This document shows positions 20,706 to 31,214 of a stretch of 64,000 bases of DNA, piece after piece (positions within the stretch are counted from its first letter, which is position 1; the number at the start of each line of letters is the position of its first letter). The notes under the pieces were generated by a model. The model was not told where the DNA came from and searched no databases. It saw nothing but the letters and a program-made list of their open reading frames with translations. Both the position numbers and the translations under genes were made by a program. This DNA is from Aporophyla lueneburgensis (Eukaryota; Arthropoda; Insecta; Lepidoptera; Noctuidae). Where the stretch lies: assembly GCA_932294355.1 (NCBI GenBank), contig OW028758.1, forward strand, positions 10,456,501 to 10,520,500, given 5' to 3'.

Positions 20706-21005
20706 GGTCCATTATCTGCCTAGCCGTTTCCCAACTATGTTGGGGTCGGCTTGCAGTCTAGGTGGATGTAGTAGAAACCAGTATTTAACGGGAGCATCTG
20801 CCTGTCTAACCTCTATCAACAGACTGTCAGAAATTCGGGCTTCTGATGCGTAACATCTGTCGAAGATCTACGAATGGAAACCAGGACCAACGGCGTAACG
20901 TGCTTTCTGAGACACGGACGGATATGTAAAAAAGGTCACCCATCCATGAACCAACCGCGGCAAGAGTAGCATAATCTGATCGAGCGACGTGACCAGCCCC
21001 TTTCA
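20706..21005 (-). mobile_element. Family D SINE with 5S-rRNA-like head
   Basis: The tail 'ttcccaactatgttggggtc' is at the left. The head at 20935-20985 reads, on the minus strand, 'cttgccgcggttggttcatgg' followed by ATGGGTGACC. This matches the box C region of 5S rRNA genes (CGGTCAGTACTTGGATGGGTGACC type), with the box-A-like 'gattatgct' (from GTTAAGC) upstream. It is one of three copies with this head. Confidence 0.65.
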
Positions 21006-21014
21006 AATGGTTCA

Positions 21015-21680
21015 TTCGGGTATGTACCTTGATATGGGAAGATCGATTTTATTTTTGAGTATTAGAAATTGTTGTAAAAGTTTTTCATGTTGATTGATGG
21101 GTAGAACAAACCCCTTCATTTCACAGTCATTATGTTTGTGCAGCTTTTTTCAGTGCAAGGCAGACGTAGTACCTACCTATAGTTTTAAGAAAGAAGTAGG
21201 TACTCTTAACAAAGAAGACTTTAAGCACCCAACAATAATGAGTCTAGGTATAATATAATCTACAGTAGCCTAGGTAAAGTTCTCAGCCGAAGTTTACCTA
21301 AAACTTATTCTGGACAGCCAACATAAGTAGGATTACTTACCCAAGACTTACTTTTAAAGAATCCCAGCAAACCTCGAAGTTCTATTAATAACGACCCCTA
21401 AGCCGCCAAACTAATGTGCTTATGTAAGGGCGGGTCCATAATAGTGCGGGTCGGGTTAATGTCACGCGGTATACTCCACACCCTTGGCTATTGTCCCTCC
21501 TGAATAATGCCGTCCAGTGTACTCCTGACCTTACAAATATGAGGCAAAAGGTGAACCCGACAGACATTGAGAGACATACAATGGTATTTGTTATTTGAGG
21601 TTTTATGGTTTTTAAGGGACAAAAGGCTTTGAAAATCGATCTGATTAAGATTGGATTTTAGTTGAAATGATGGAAAAAGG
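21015..21680. other. No recognised feature
   Basis: No matched repeats; AT-rich with several 'gtaggtac' motifs. Confidence 0.4.
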
Positions 21681-21737
21681 TCAGTGGAATTTCTCGAGTC
21701 GAGCGTGGGTTCAAACCCAGACAGTCAACCCACTTCT

Positions 21738-21903
21738 GTCAACTATTATGGACAAAGATGTAGAAAATGGTTAGTCCCAACAATTTTTAATGGTATACCA
21801 CTTGATTTAGAAAGTATATGGACCACAAAAAGGTCATTTAAGAATAAAATAGGCAAGTTTCTTTTTGATACCTTTTGTCAAAGCCTCCGAAATGGAGATG
21901 CAT
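21738..21903 (+). pseudogene. Possible LINE C-terminal remnant
   Basis: The frame 21684-21905 contains R-C-R-K-W-L-V-P-T-I-F-N-G-I-P-L-D-L then S-F-K-N-K-I-G-K-F-L. This pattern (W/F-N-x-L/I-P, then S-F-K-x-K/R-L/I-K) is usual near the C-terminus of CR1/Jockey-type retrotransposon proteins. No catalytic domain is present. Weak evidence. Confidence 0.4.
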
Positions 21904-21909
21904 AGATAA

Positions 21910-22340
21910 AATTTATGTCTTACTAGCGTATGTTTGCGGCAATTTAAAATGTTCTTATTATTATGTATTAGTCAGCCTTTGTGCGGCTGTAAAACTTGTA
22001 TGTTTAGTTGTAGCCTAGGTGATTAATTGTCAAAATAAATCGATAAACTGAATAAAATGCACTTAGGATTGCAGAGTGTCATTGCCTTCTTGCACTGGCA
22101 CGTTTGTGGAACAGTTTTTGTTGCAGCTGCATCTCACAAAACCTTGGCACAACAATTTTAATAATTAAGATATGATTATTGCTTCTATTAAAAAAAAACG
22201 TATAGTATGATTATTTGTATTACCAATTATCCATAACTTTTAACGACGAATCAGTATGGTTTTAATAAAAATGATTATTTTTCCAATTACGGAGTATTTT
22301 ATTCAGTTTATCTATTTATTTTGACTTTCTAGACATATTA
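21910..22340. other. No recognised feature
   Basis: Very AT-rich spacer. Confidence 0.4.
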
Positions 22341-22344
22341 TAGT

Positions 22345-22422
22345 GTTTAGACTAGGCCATACCAGTTTATCTTAGAGTGTGCGTATTTATATCAGGATCA
22401 ACTGGTTTGGCCTAGTCTAAAC
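22345..22422. repeat. 78-bp hairpin
   Basis: Inverted 23-bp arms (22345-22367, 22400-22422) around 'ttagactaggcca.accagtt', one mismatch, with a 32-nt loop. It may be a tiny MITE or a foldback remnant. Confidence 0.7.
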
Positions 22423-22624
22423 TAATCTATGCTATCGGGCTTAGGAAAAATTAGTGTGGATGGAAAAGTACTCATCAGATAAAACTTAAAATTGTAAAAG
22501 GGAGCTACATCTGCCAACAAACTGCTTTGCAGTTTGGCAGAGGTAAATATGTGTGAAAAATTGAGATCAACACGAATAAACGCTTTCTCATTTTCATTAT
22601 TTTTTTTCATTTTTTGTAAATTAT

Positions 22625-22800
22625 TTCATCACCACTACTCTCAAAACGGTGAAGGAAAATATCGTGAGGAAACCAGTATTGTCCTAGAACCAAAAATTGG
22701 AGGATATGAGACATCTACCAACCCGCACTGGGCCCTCGTCCTGCTCACTCCCTCTCGCAGAGAGAAGGCCTAACTTCCAGCAGTGGGAACATTATAGTCT
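22625..22800 (+). mobile_element. SINE family A copy, head truncated
   Basis: 'accactactctcaaaacgg', 'tgaaggaaaatatcgtgagg', 'catctaccaacccgcactgg' and the tail 'cagcagtgggaacattatag'. Confidence 0.75.
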
Positions 22801-22904
22801 GATAATGCATCAATTCGATATTAAATATCAAGTCCCGTTAAGAATGTTTTTGTAAATCTTATTTCCTAATATACACAGACACACATTCTGTCGCTTAATA
22901 TAAA

Positions 22905-22972
22905 ATACTGGTACCCAGCTGCATCCGGTTAGACTGGAAGCCGACCCCAAAAGGCTAGGCAGATGATGATAC
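22905..22972 (+). repeat. Family D tail fragment
   Basis: 'aaatactggtacccagctgc', 'atccggttagactggaagcc', 'aggctaggcagatgatgat': the 3' end with the start of its ATG tail. Confidence 0.7.
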
Positions 22973-22974
22973 AC

Positions 22975-23460
22975 AGACATACATTATCTAACATGAATTT
23001 TTAATAGATAGAGGAACATACTACATCATGTACCGGAATATCACCGCTCACAAACCGCAACACAGCTCTGATACTAAATTCCTAATCGTGATTTCCTCTG
23101 CCTTCAGATTTGCTTCTAAATTACCAAGCTCGAACTACTCTAAAGGCAAAAAGTTTAAACTTTTTCACCAGCATGTTTCCAACAAATCTAGCTTCAGCTA
23201 ACTTCTACAGACCTAACACGCTCCAATCCAAAGTACACAGATTGTATTGCCCCAACTTTTCAACCAACAAGTTGGTCAAATCTAGGTCAAATGCTGGCTG
23301 TAAATTGGTTGAAGTAACCAACTTTATTGGCTGTAGTGCAGACAAAAACTGTGGTTCATGACCAAGAATGGTAGTTAAGGGGGAAGATCCGATGTAGACC
23401 GCGAAACCCAAACTTCCTTACATTTTTTACAATTGGTGGGTCAGTCTAAATTGAGTATTT
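22975..23460. other. No recognised feature
   Basis: Contains local inverted motifs ('caaccaacaagttgg') but no family or gene. The frame at 23110-23361 shows no domain. Confidence 0.4.
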
Positions 23461-23618
23461 TTTTTTAGTTGGGACTTCATCAAATGACGTCTCCCGCTCT
23501 GGGTGGAGCGGAAGGGCGTGTCAGACTTTTACTGACTAAAACCCACCCGTGTTCCTTCAGTTGCCCTTATGCCAGGGCCACGGTACCTCATTCGAACTAA
23601 TCTCGCGAGCCTGGCAGA
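23461..23618 (-). mobile_element. R1-clade-like LINE 3' tail (copy e)
   Basis: Starts after poly-T, same blocks as copy c, ends 'ctcgcgagcctggcag'. Target duplication aaattgagta / aaattgaata around 23448-23458 and 23619-23628. It stops at the recurrent boundary. Confidence 0.75.
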
Positions 23619-23619
23619 A

Positions 23620-24500
23620 ATTGAATACATGACTTTATAATTGTCTAGTTGTTTTGAGTATTTTGTAAATGTCATCTAGATCTGGTAGCGTCAAGTGAAG
23701 GGTCGTTGACTAAAATAGGATTGAGCTACACGATGATTGATGCATGCACACCGTCTGATAGGACAGGTCGGCTCAAAGCTGCAATGGCTCTTTCTTCAAA
23801 AAGCCCTTACAAACATGGCACTGTTTTGTTAGACTCACAGATAATTCCATATATGGCCCTGCATTGTTAGAATCACATAAAATTCTAATAACATAATGTT
23901 TGGACTTTAAACGCGACCAAGACCTCTGAGTTTGTTTCAGCTTTTCTTCTCAGGGATCATTCAGCTAGCAAATGCCGGCGCCATATAGTTTTAGAATATT
24001 GACGTGTAAAAGTATATTAACAGATTTACTTACGTAAACTAAACATTCCATTCCATTTACATTTTACTTTTGTTTTTTTTTTGTATGATAAACAAAATAT
24101 GATTCGCTACCGCAAGACGTATGTATTTACAGAATTATCATCAATACAGACCTCTTAGTTCATATAACCTATTGATTGATAAAAATTGAACTTCTCCGGC
24201 GACCCTGGGGCACCCCCTTAACCCTCATGTTTAGTTTGAAAGCTTAATGTAGTTCTGCAGTAGTAAGTTGAAAACTTGGCTAATTTAACGCTGAGTGCGA
24301 ATGGAAGAACGCAGACCTGCTTGTTTGAAGAGGGGGTTGATAGTCATAGTAGGTTAAGTGATAAGGGGAGGGGAGATAGTACAGTATCAATGTTGGACTG
24401 ACTAGTTGGAAATGTGGAATATTCAGGATCATTTGAATATGATGTTAAATGTTGTTTTGGGAAGCCAATCCGCCTTATTACGTGATCTATCTTGCGTTCT
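23620..24500. other. No recognised feature
   Basis: AT-rich spacer without matched repeats. Confidence 0.4.
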
Positions 24501-24503
24501 AAC

Positions 24504-24655
24504 ATTTGCAACTTTATTTAAAGTTCTTATTACAGAAATGACAACTTAGCAGAGGCCTAAATGATCAGTTTTTAGAACGAATAGCATTTATATACATATT
24601 GGGTTCTTAATTCAAAAATCTGGCTTGGTGTTTTAAACTTGATCTAAATTTAAAC
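24504..24655. repeat. Palindrome-centred MITE-like repeat, copy 2
   Basis: Reverse complement of 1894-2068: 'gcaactttatttaaagttct', 'aaatgacaacttagcag', 'atattgggttcttaattcaa'. The second palindrome arm has decayed. Confidence 0.55.
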
Positions 24656-24659
24656 ATTG

Positions 24660-25315
24660 ATATATAATAAGGAGTTTAATTTCCTATAATTTTCGTATTT
24701 ATATTTTATAAGTTTAAGAAGACTAAACAAAATTCATCTATCCGTTCTGATATTATAAATCCGATATGGGGAATATCTGTCAGTTGACCGCCTTTTATAT
24801 TTAAAAGAAAGTTTGGATGATACCTATTTTAACCAGTCAATTACCATAATTACAGACAACTGGGGCGCGCATCTTCTTATAAACCATTGTGTCTATACCA
24901 AATGTGGTATCTCAGGGACTTTGACGTTAAAGCATTTTTTAACGCGTAAATAAGAAATACACTTATGTGCACAATCACAGGGACAGCTAATTAATTATAA
25001 AAGCAGGATACTCTATCTAAATTTATTATTTGCGTGATATAAATTATTAGCTATCAGTATAGCCCATAAAATATTTATGAATGAAATTATTTATGCGGAA
25101 TATGACTGACTAACAGTTGGCAGCTATCCAAACACAATGTTGTAGCTTATGAATTAAACAGAAATATTTTATTAATAAATAGTGAAATATGATTTTCCAA
25201 CAAGCCGGAACATGGTAATATCAATATTTTTTTATTATAAAATAAATAGTGTTGCAATTCAAGCGTTTTACAGTTTTTGAACGGTTACAATGCAAATTAT
25301 AAGTACCTTTAGTAG
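24660..25315. other. No recognised feature
   Basis: AT-rich spacer. Confidence 0.4.
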
Positions 25316-25555
25316 TGTTGCGTGTGGTGTCGGACGTAAAGAATAGCACTCTCCCATTCCTTCCCTTGGGTGTCAAAAGGCGACTAAGGGACTTACTAGA
25401 AAATGGGCAGCAGTGTTTTCTATGCATTTTACCACCATACTGCGATTGCCGACCCGCCTGCCAAGCGTGGCGATTACGGTAAAACCTTCCAAAAATTGGG
25501 GGATGCCTATGTCCAGCAGTGGACGTTTTTCGGCTGAAATGATGATGATGATAGT
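25316..25555 (+). repeat. Dispersed repeat family B, full-length-like copy
   Basis: Sense order from 'gtaaagaatagcactctccc' through 'aaaaggcgactaagggactt', 'gcgattgccgacccgcctgc' and 'cagcagtggacgtttttcgg' to an (ATG)n tail at 25540-25553. This copy fixes the family's 3' end. Confidence 0.75.
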
Positions 25556-25689
25556 AGTAGAGGGGCTCATGGCTCCAAAGTTTATGCTATGCTTGCCGTA
25601 GTCGGTTCCTGCATGAGCGATGAACCGACCGTCCATCACATGTCGGGGCATTTCCGTGGCGCAGAAGGGTCCGGAGCTCGGACACCACG

Positions 25690-25885
25690 TCCCGGCTACC
25701 ATTCATAGATCTTTGACAGTCGTTACGGGTCATCAGAAGCCCAAAAGTATGGCAACTGGTATTGCCAAGGGGTATCATGTTACCTAGTAACTGGGTTGTG
25801 CATGGTAGTGACTTTATATTAAATACTGATATTCAGCTGCATTCGGGTAGACTGGAAGCCGAGCCCGACATAGTTGGGAACACAC
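25690..25885 (+). repeat. Family D copy, head missing
   Basis: 'cattcatagatctttgacag', 'cgttacgggtcatcagaagc', 'caaggggtatcatgttacct', 'agctgcattcgggtagactg', 'catagttgggaaca'. Confidence 0.7.
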
Positions 25886-25889
25886 TAGG

Positions 25890-26519
25890 CCATAAATCAA
25901 CCAGAAAAATATTTATAGCAATGTAATTCTATTACTTGAATAATATGTTCACATATTTCATACACATTTAAGTGAACTTACTTAGTTATAACTTAGCCAC
26001 AAACTAGTTTTTTTTTTACCGTGTATCCTGTCTCTTTTAATGTCCAGACATAATCTTGGTCACGTGATAAACATTGGTGTCTTTTGAAGAAAGACCAACA
26101 CGGATTAAGTCGATCTGTCAAGTGAGTGCACGCATTTATCAAGTAACTTAGCATATAATAGCAGAAAAAATGCATTAAACTTATCTGCGACCTGTTTCCC
26201 AAATAAAAAAACAGTCATATATCAGCCCAATATGCACCATTTCACGTACTTGACTCAAATATTGATCAAGTGTCGCTATCGACGCACCCTAGGAGCAAAC
26301 ATAGGGGTCAGGGACCTAAGATAAGGATTCAATAACCTTACTCTATCGGTTATGCAAATATGAGGACAATCGGAACTTTACCCAATGCACGTAGGTGGGT
26401 ATGTAGTGATAAAACTGTCTACTTTGTATCAGTAACTTGCGATAAGGGACTGAGGAATCGTTCCTCCTTCTTTTTTTGTTGGTCGATGAAGTCAAAGATG
26501 CCGTAGTACTTATACTACC
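25890..26519. other. No recognised feature
   Basis: AT-rich spacer. A weak repeat of 45290-45340 ('ccagacataatcttggtca') is present near 26040. Confidence 0.4.
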
Positions 26520-26588
26520 GCTAGAACACAAATATAAACACCATAACCTAAGAGTAACGTTGTATAACGGTTATATTTGTGTTCTAGC
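26520..26588. repeat. Perfect 18-bp inverted repeat at a Helitron-like end
   Basis: GCTAGAACACAAATATAA at 26520-26537 is repeated inverted at 26571-26588, with a 33-nt loop. The right arm ends in CTAG of the adjoining Helitron-like element's 3' terminus. Confidence 0.75.
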
Positions 26589-26750
26589 TTTTGCCAGCGG
26601 TTTCATCTGCGTTGAGGTCAGAGATTGTCCCACAGGAAAATACTACCAGTTTAAAAAGTAGGTATCATATTCGTTAATACAAATCGGTTCTGCCGTTTTT
26701 GCGTGATTGAGAAACAAATATCCAATCTTTCTCATTTATTTTTTTAGCAG
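26584..26750 (-). mobile_element. Helitron-like element copy
   Basis: 'ctagcttttgccagcggttt' at the left is the complement of the 3' end. 'cgttaatacaaatcggttct' and 'gccgtttttgcgtgattga' follow. Confidence 0.55.
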
Positions 26751-27019
26751 GATGATACGTTCTCTTATCAAAAGTAGTTACCGCCACCTGTAAAGTGTAG
26801 TTACGGCAACCTGCAAAGCCATTTTTTGAAACTGTGCCAACCGTCGAGGTCAAATTGAATTTCATAGGCACATGTAGTCCTGAAAACAGTTATGATAACC
26901 AAGCTAATATTAGCTATATTGAAATGCATATTGCTTTTAAAGATTGGACTACCTTTTTAGTACGGATGAGCGTATCAAAAATTCGCACAAAAGCATGCTT
27001 TCGGAATTCAGCTTCAATT

Positions 27020-27225
27020 TCAACAGAAAGACGTCCACTCCTGGACCTAGGTCTCCCCCAATTTGGGGGGGGGGGGGGGGGGGGTTGCCATAATCGCCAC
27101 GCTTAGCAGGCGGGTTGGCGATCGCAGTATGGTGGTAAAATGCATAGAGAACGCTGCTGTCCATTCTCTAGTAAATCCCTCTTTGGATGGTACTATTCTT
27201 TACGTCAAGCGCCACATGAAACGCA
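27020..27225 (-). repeat. Family B copy with G20 run
   Basis: 'aaagacgtccactcctggac', then 20 consecutive G at 27065-27084 in place of the usual short G run, then 'cataatcgccacgcttagca' and 'cgatcgcagtatggtgg'. Confidence 0.75.
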
Positions 27226-27229
27226 TGGA

Positions 27230-28480
27230 ACGCATCTAAAAACACTTAAAACATGAGTGATTTCGGAATTTTAAGGGTTTTATCAGAGAATAGCTAAATG
27301 AGAAGTATTTATCATAATATTTCTAAGTTTTTCGAAGATTAATTTTTTTTTCACGCCATCCATTCATATAGGTATAAACAGTTCGTGCTCACACGATAAA
27401 AGATCAAACTAAGGTACCTAAGTGGAGTAAGTTCATTCAGTCAAGATCTCACAATGACAAATCAAAAGGATGTTTTACTCTAAGAAGACACAACAAAAAT
27501 AATGATAACATTACACATAAAGCCATGAGAACTAGCACACCAATCATGGAGTACAAAGACGGTATTGTACAAGTACATAAATGAACAACAAACCATTAAG
27601 ATTATATTTAAACCAGATCACGTATTGGAGATACTCGTTACAGCGATAAATATCGTTGCCATGTAACACACGTCTTAAAATTATCTAGCTAAGTTATTAG
27701 CCTTGATTGGGTAGGCTGGCATATTTTATGTGAGAATTATAAGTAAGTATTTGTTATAACTGATAATATTCTCAAAACGTGCATAAGAGGAAATTCTCAA
27801 AAAAACGGACACAATGGAAAATACGTCATTAAACATTCTCCATTTTCATATTTTACTCGGAAGGGTAGGTGTAAATTTTAATAGGATTTCTGTCACCCCA
27901 CAAAAAAAGTTAAATTGAGAGATTAAAAATTTATTTTAAGCACTTCCATCCCATGGAACCCTACAAATCCATGAGTCACAACTCACAGCCGAGGGAAGAA
28001 TCTCACAGGTTTTTATAATATTTGTATTTACACAACCCTCTCAGTAAATATTTACAGGGTGACCTCTTTCGTCGAGTACGCAGTGTAAACTCCAGTCTTT
28101 TATTGTCTCGCTCGTCCCACGGGTCGAAACTTAACTAATTTTAAAATCAAAACATTTAAACTGTACATTAAAGTGCTCGCCAGTGTACATTAATTCCCAA
28201 TTTTGTGTTATTAAAACGGATGATCAAACTTAAGTACACTTGGAGCGAGTTTTAATACAACGATACTTATAACAACCTACTTAGTTAATAAAATTAAATA
28301 AGTCTTGTAATTTAGTTGTAATACAATTTTCCGAAAGAATGGGTCCATTATTTTGGAACAATTGTAATTGGAACAAAGACTTGGAAGTTTTAAGACATGT
28401 TTTAATTGTTTATTACTTTGTGCAATATTGTTTGTACCTATATCTAATTAATTACTGCTCTTTGAATATAATACCATCAT
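27230..28480. other. Long gene-free stretch
   Basis: Unique-looking AT-rich sequence with no repeats matched in the window. Confidence 0.45.
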
Positions 28481-28482
28481 GA

Positions 28483-28680
28483 CTGCCTCGTTGTTTCTAG
28501 TGGTCGCAGGCGCTACTGCTGAGCATGAAGTCCTGGGTTCGATTCCCGGGTCGAGCAAAGTGTGATTGGGGTTTCCCGTCAGTATTTTTTTAGCAGCATC
28601 CCTGAGGATTTGTGTCCGGTTGATGGCAAAAGACTCATTTTGGTAAAATTACATGGTACTTAACATAACTGGCGAAATTT
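28483..28680 (+). mobile_element. tRNA-derived SINE S1, best copy
   Basis: Head 'gactgcctcgttgtttctag' with A-box-like TTTCTAGTGGT, then 'gcgctactgctgagcatg' and a perfect B box GGTTCGATTCC in 'ctgggttcgattcccgggt'. The body has 'ggggtttcccgtcagta' and 'gtgtccggttgatggcaaaa'. Confidence 0.8.
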
Positions 28681-28872
28681 GTATTTACTATAGGTACATT
28701 ATTATCATTTCAGCCGAAAGACGTCCACTGTTGGACATAGGCGTCTCCTAATTTGGTGGGGTTTGCCATAATCGCCACGCTTGGCAGGTGGGTTGGCGAT
28801 CGCAGTATGGTAGTAAAATGCATAGAGGACGCTGCTGCCCATTCTCTAGTAAGTCCCTTAGTCGCCTTTTAA

Positions 28873-29345
28873 GGGTCACAGCACACATATCAACTCGGAA
28901 AGGGATCGTCACCGTATCACCTTTCGCCGCGCCGTCAAACAGGCGTCAACCTAACGTAAACCACGTAACGTAAGCGGATCGGAAGCTCCGGCACGTCGCT
29001 CGGCTACAACTAGGCGACGCCGCGCTTACGGCTCGCCGACCGCTGGTTGACGGCTAGGCGGCACTAGTTCAGTCATTTTGAATCCGAACGTTTTGTGTCG
29101 CGTGGACGAAGAGACGTAAGCTAGGGTACGGAGAGCCGTTAGCTAGCATACGGAGAGCCGTAAGCTAGGGTACGGAGAGCTGTAAGCGCGGGTTGCCACG
29201 CGCCACATCGCGGTTCGTGAACTTGTCCGGAGGCGAGGCTATTACGTTACGATTCCGATTCGTGTGCGTTGCAGTAGGGAGTTTCATACAAATCATACTG
29301 AACGGCTCGAGATGATACGGTTACGATCCGTGTGTGCTGTGACCC
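28873..29345. mobile_element. Harbinger-like MITE (473 bp)
   Basis: Perfect 15-bp terminal inverted repeats GGGTCACAGCACACA, extending imperfectly through a shared 'accgtatca' block about 40 bp in. TAA is duplicated at 28870-28872 and 29346-29348. The TWA duplication and GGG ends are typical of PIF/Harbinger. It is CpG-rich and contains three tandem 22-bp units at 29116-29181. No transposase. Confidence 0.8.
29116..29181. repeat. Three tandem 22-bp units inside the MITE
   Basis: Units at 29116, 29138 and 29160 share 'gt.agctag..tacggagagc'. The second unit has three substitutions. Confidence 0.85.
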
Positions 29346-29404
29346 TAAGACACCCACGGGAAGAAATGTGATGGTGCTATTTTTTACGTTGATAAACCAT
29401 AATC

Positions 29405-29755
29405 ACGCTCGTATAATCGTAACAAACATTTAACAAAATTCAACGTACTTATTATATTAAACTTCATCAGCAACAGTACGTAGATAGCGATACAAAATGT
29501 AATCTCGAAAGATAACAATGATATTATGGCCCGTATATTGGAGTGTAACAGTCGAGTTGAGCTGTACCACCAGTCGATTCCGATCGAATGCCAGCGTTCA
29601 TTCCCATGACTGATCAGATTAACAGCCCATACTCCACATTCATATTAAACCATGGCAATACATCTGTAGTTTATTTCTTTTGTAACTATTGTTTTAATTA
29701 TGTTGTGTGAATTAACTTGTTATTGTTTTCAACTTATTTATTTGAGAGTGGGGCT
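29405..29755. other. No recognised feature
   Basis: AT-rich spacer. Confidence 0.4.
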
Positions 29756-29761
29756 TTGGCT

Positions 29762-29920
29762 CCTGCCAAGGTCGCGGATTTGTTCGAAAGAACATTAGTT
29801 AGGCCTTGGCATAGGCAACTGAAGGAAACGGGTTGGTTTTAGTCAGTAAAAGTCTGACACGGCCTTCCGCTCCACCCAGAGCGGGAGACGTCATTTGATT
29901 TGATTTCCCACCCACAACAA
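29762..29920 (+). mobile_element. R1-clade-like LINE 3' tail (copy f)
   Basis: Starts 'cctgccaaggtcgcgg', the recurrent boundary, and ends 'gatttcccacccacaac' with a short A-rich tail. Several indels; target duplication not clear. Confidence 0.7.
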
Positions 29921-30014
29921 GAAAAGTAGCTTTAGACTATGTAATATTAGCCGCACGGTCCGATCAATCAGAGTAGTAATAGCGTTATACACTATCAGTA
30001 GGAATCGTTTCCAG

Positions 30015-30085
30015 TTAGACAGTTCAGCAACATTCATTGCGTTATTTACGTTGCTCAGCAGACCAATTTTTGAACATATGAAGCA
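30015..30085. repeat. Dispersed repeat family F
   Basis: 'gacagttcagcaacattcat', 'gcgttatttacgttgctcag', 'cagaccaatttttgaacata'. Confidence 0.55.
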
Positions 30086-30224
30086 GTGTATTAGAAATAA
30101 TCTTCAAAATGATTCAGATTCTTAATTCAGTGCGTTACACGATTTTGGTGCTGTTAAACTACGCTTGCTGCGAGACCGTATCATCTTTACATTCCAAGAC
30201 TCCACCGTGCCACGGAAAGCAAGA

Positions 30225-30298
30225 TATGCCCCGCTGGCATTTGTGGATCTTTAACAGTTTCGTTACGGGTCGTCACAAGCTCGAAAGTCTGACTGTTC
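30225..30298 (+). repeat. Family D fragment
   Basis: 'ggcatttgtggatctttaac', 'cgttacgggtcgtcacaagc', 'tcgaaagtctgact'. Confidence 0.55.
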
Positions 30299-30299
30299 C

Positions 30300-30895
30300 G
30301 TCCCGTTCGATTTGTTTACTCTATGCGCCTAACGGAACGCGCCCGAACGGAGTGACATCTGACTTGTCAGTTTTGACTTTGACACTTGGTTTTGATCTGG
30401 GGAAGAAAAGAAATCGGTCCAATTTGCGTGTGCGACCCTGTTGTAAAGTAATCCCTTAGAACCGGTCGTTTTGGTGGACAATAAGTCATGACCCAATTGT
30501 TTTGTGTTAATAACCCCATTTGGTGAAATAATACGGGTTTAGTTTCTTGAAATTGAAGAACTTTGAGGTTAAGTGTTTGAAGACCGCATGTCCTGGTAGC
30601 CAGGCGTGTTGCAGCGGCCGTGTGGTATCCTGGAGAATACTCATAACGTCACAACACAATACAATACACACTCACTTACATACATAAATCCAGGTAGGCC
30701 CCAGAAGCAGTTTCCTTCAACCATGAGGTGAGTCTTTTGAAATTGCATATTGTAGATAAGCTCCGCGCACGGCGGACAAGTTCGCTAGCCACTCTTGTCT
30801 CCAGAGCCCCACTATCATAACTTCCACTGCGCTATTGAAATTCTATGATGAGGCCTGGCCTGGCGGCGAACGCTGACAACCAATTCATTTAAAAA
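30300..30895. other. No recognised feature
   Basis: Mixed composition, somewhat less AT-rich around 30600-30860. The frame at 30109-30459 has no domain. Confidence 0.4.
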
Positions 30896-30907
30896 AGAAT
30901 TTAGAAT

Positions 30908-31020
30908 TTTTACTGAGTCTGGATGCGGAAGACGGAGGTGTTGTGGCACAGCCTAGGAGGGGCATATGCCCAGCAGTGGATTGCAATATGCTGAGTTGAT
31001 TGGTTCATCATCATCATCAT
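30908..31020 (+). repeat. LINE 3' end with (ATC)n tail
   Basis: 'tctggatgcggaagacggag', 'gtgttgtggcacagcctagg', 'catatgcccagcagtggatt', then 'gcaatatgctgagttgattgg' and (ATC)n. This is the typical closing block of a common moth LINE; only the end is present. Confidence 0.5.
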
Positions 31021-31210
31021 TTCACCCGCAAGACATTCACAGCAGGACCTAGGCCGCTCGCGATGTGGGCTTTGCCATAATGGCCATGCTTGGCAGGTGA
31101 GTTGGCGATCGTAGTATGGTGGTAAAATGCATAGAGAACACTGCTGCCTATTCTCTAGTAAGCCCCTTAGTCGCCTCTTACGACACCCACGGGAAGAAAT
31201 GGGATTGGAA
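31020..31210 (-). repeat. Dispersed repeat family B copy
   Basis: 'gccataatggccatgcttgg', 'gatcgtagtatggtggtaaa', 'cccttagtcgcctcttacga', 'cacccacgggaagaaatggg'. It lies head-to-tail against the LINE end at 30908 through the shared ATC run. Confidence 0.7.
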
Positions 31211-31214
31211 AAAT

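Larger units (their letters stand above)
28705..29400 (-). repeat. Family B copy split by a Harbinger-like MITE
   Basis: Left part 28705-28872 ('aaagacgtccactgttggac' to 'agtcccttagtcgcctttta'). It resumes at 29346 as 'taagacacccacgggaagaa' and 'ggtgctattttttacg'. Joined, the two parts restore the family sequence; the gap is the element at 28873-29345. Confidence 0.8.
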
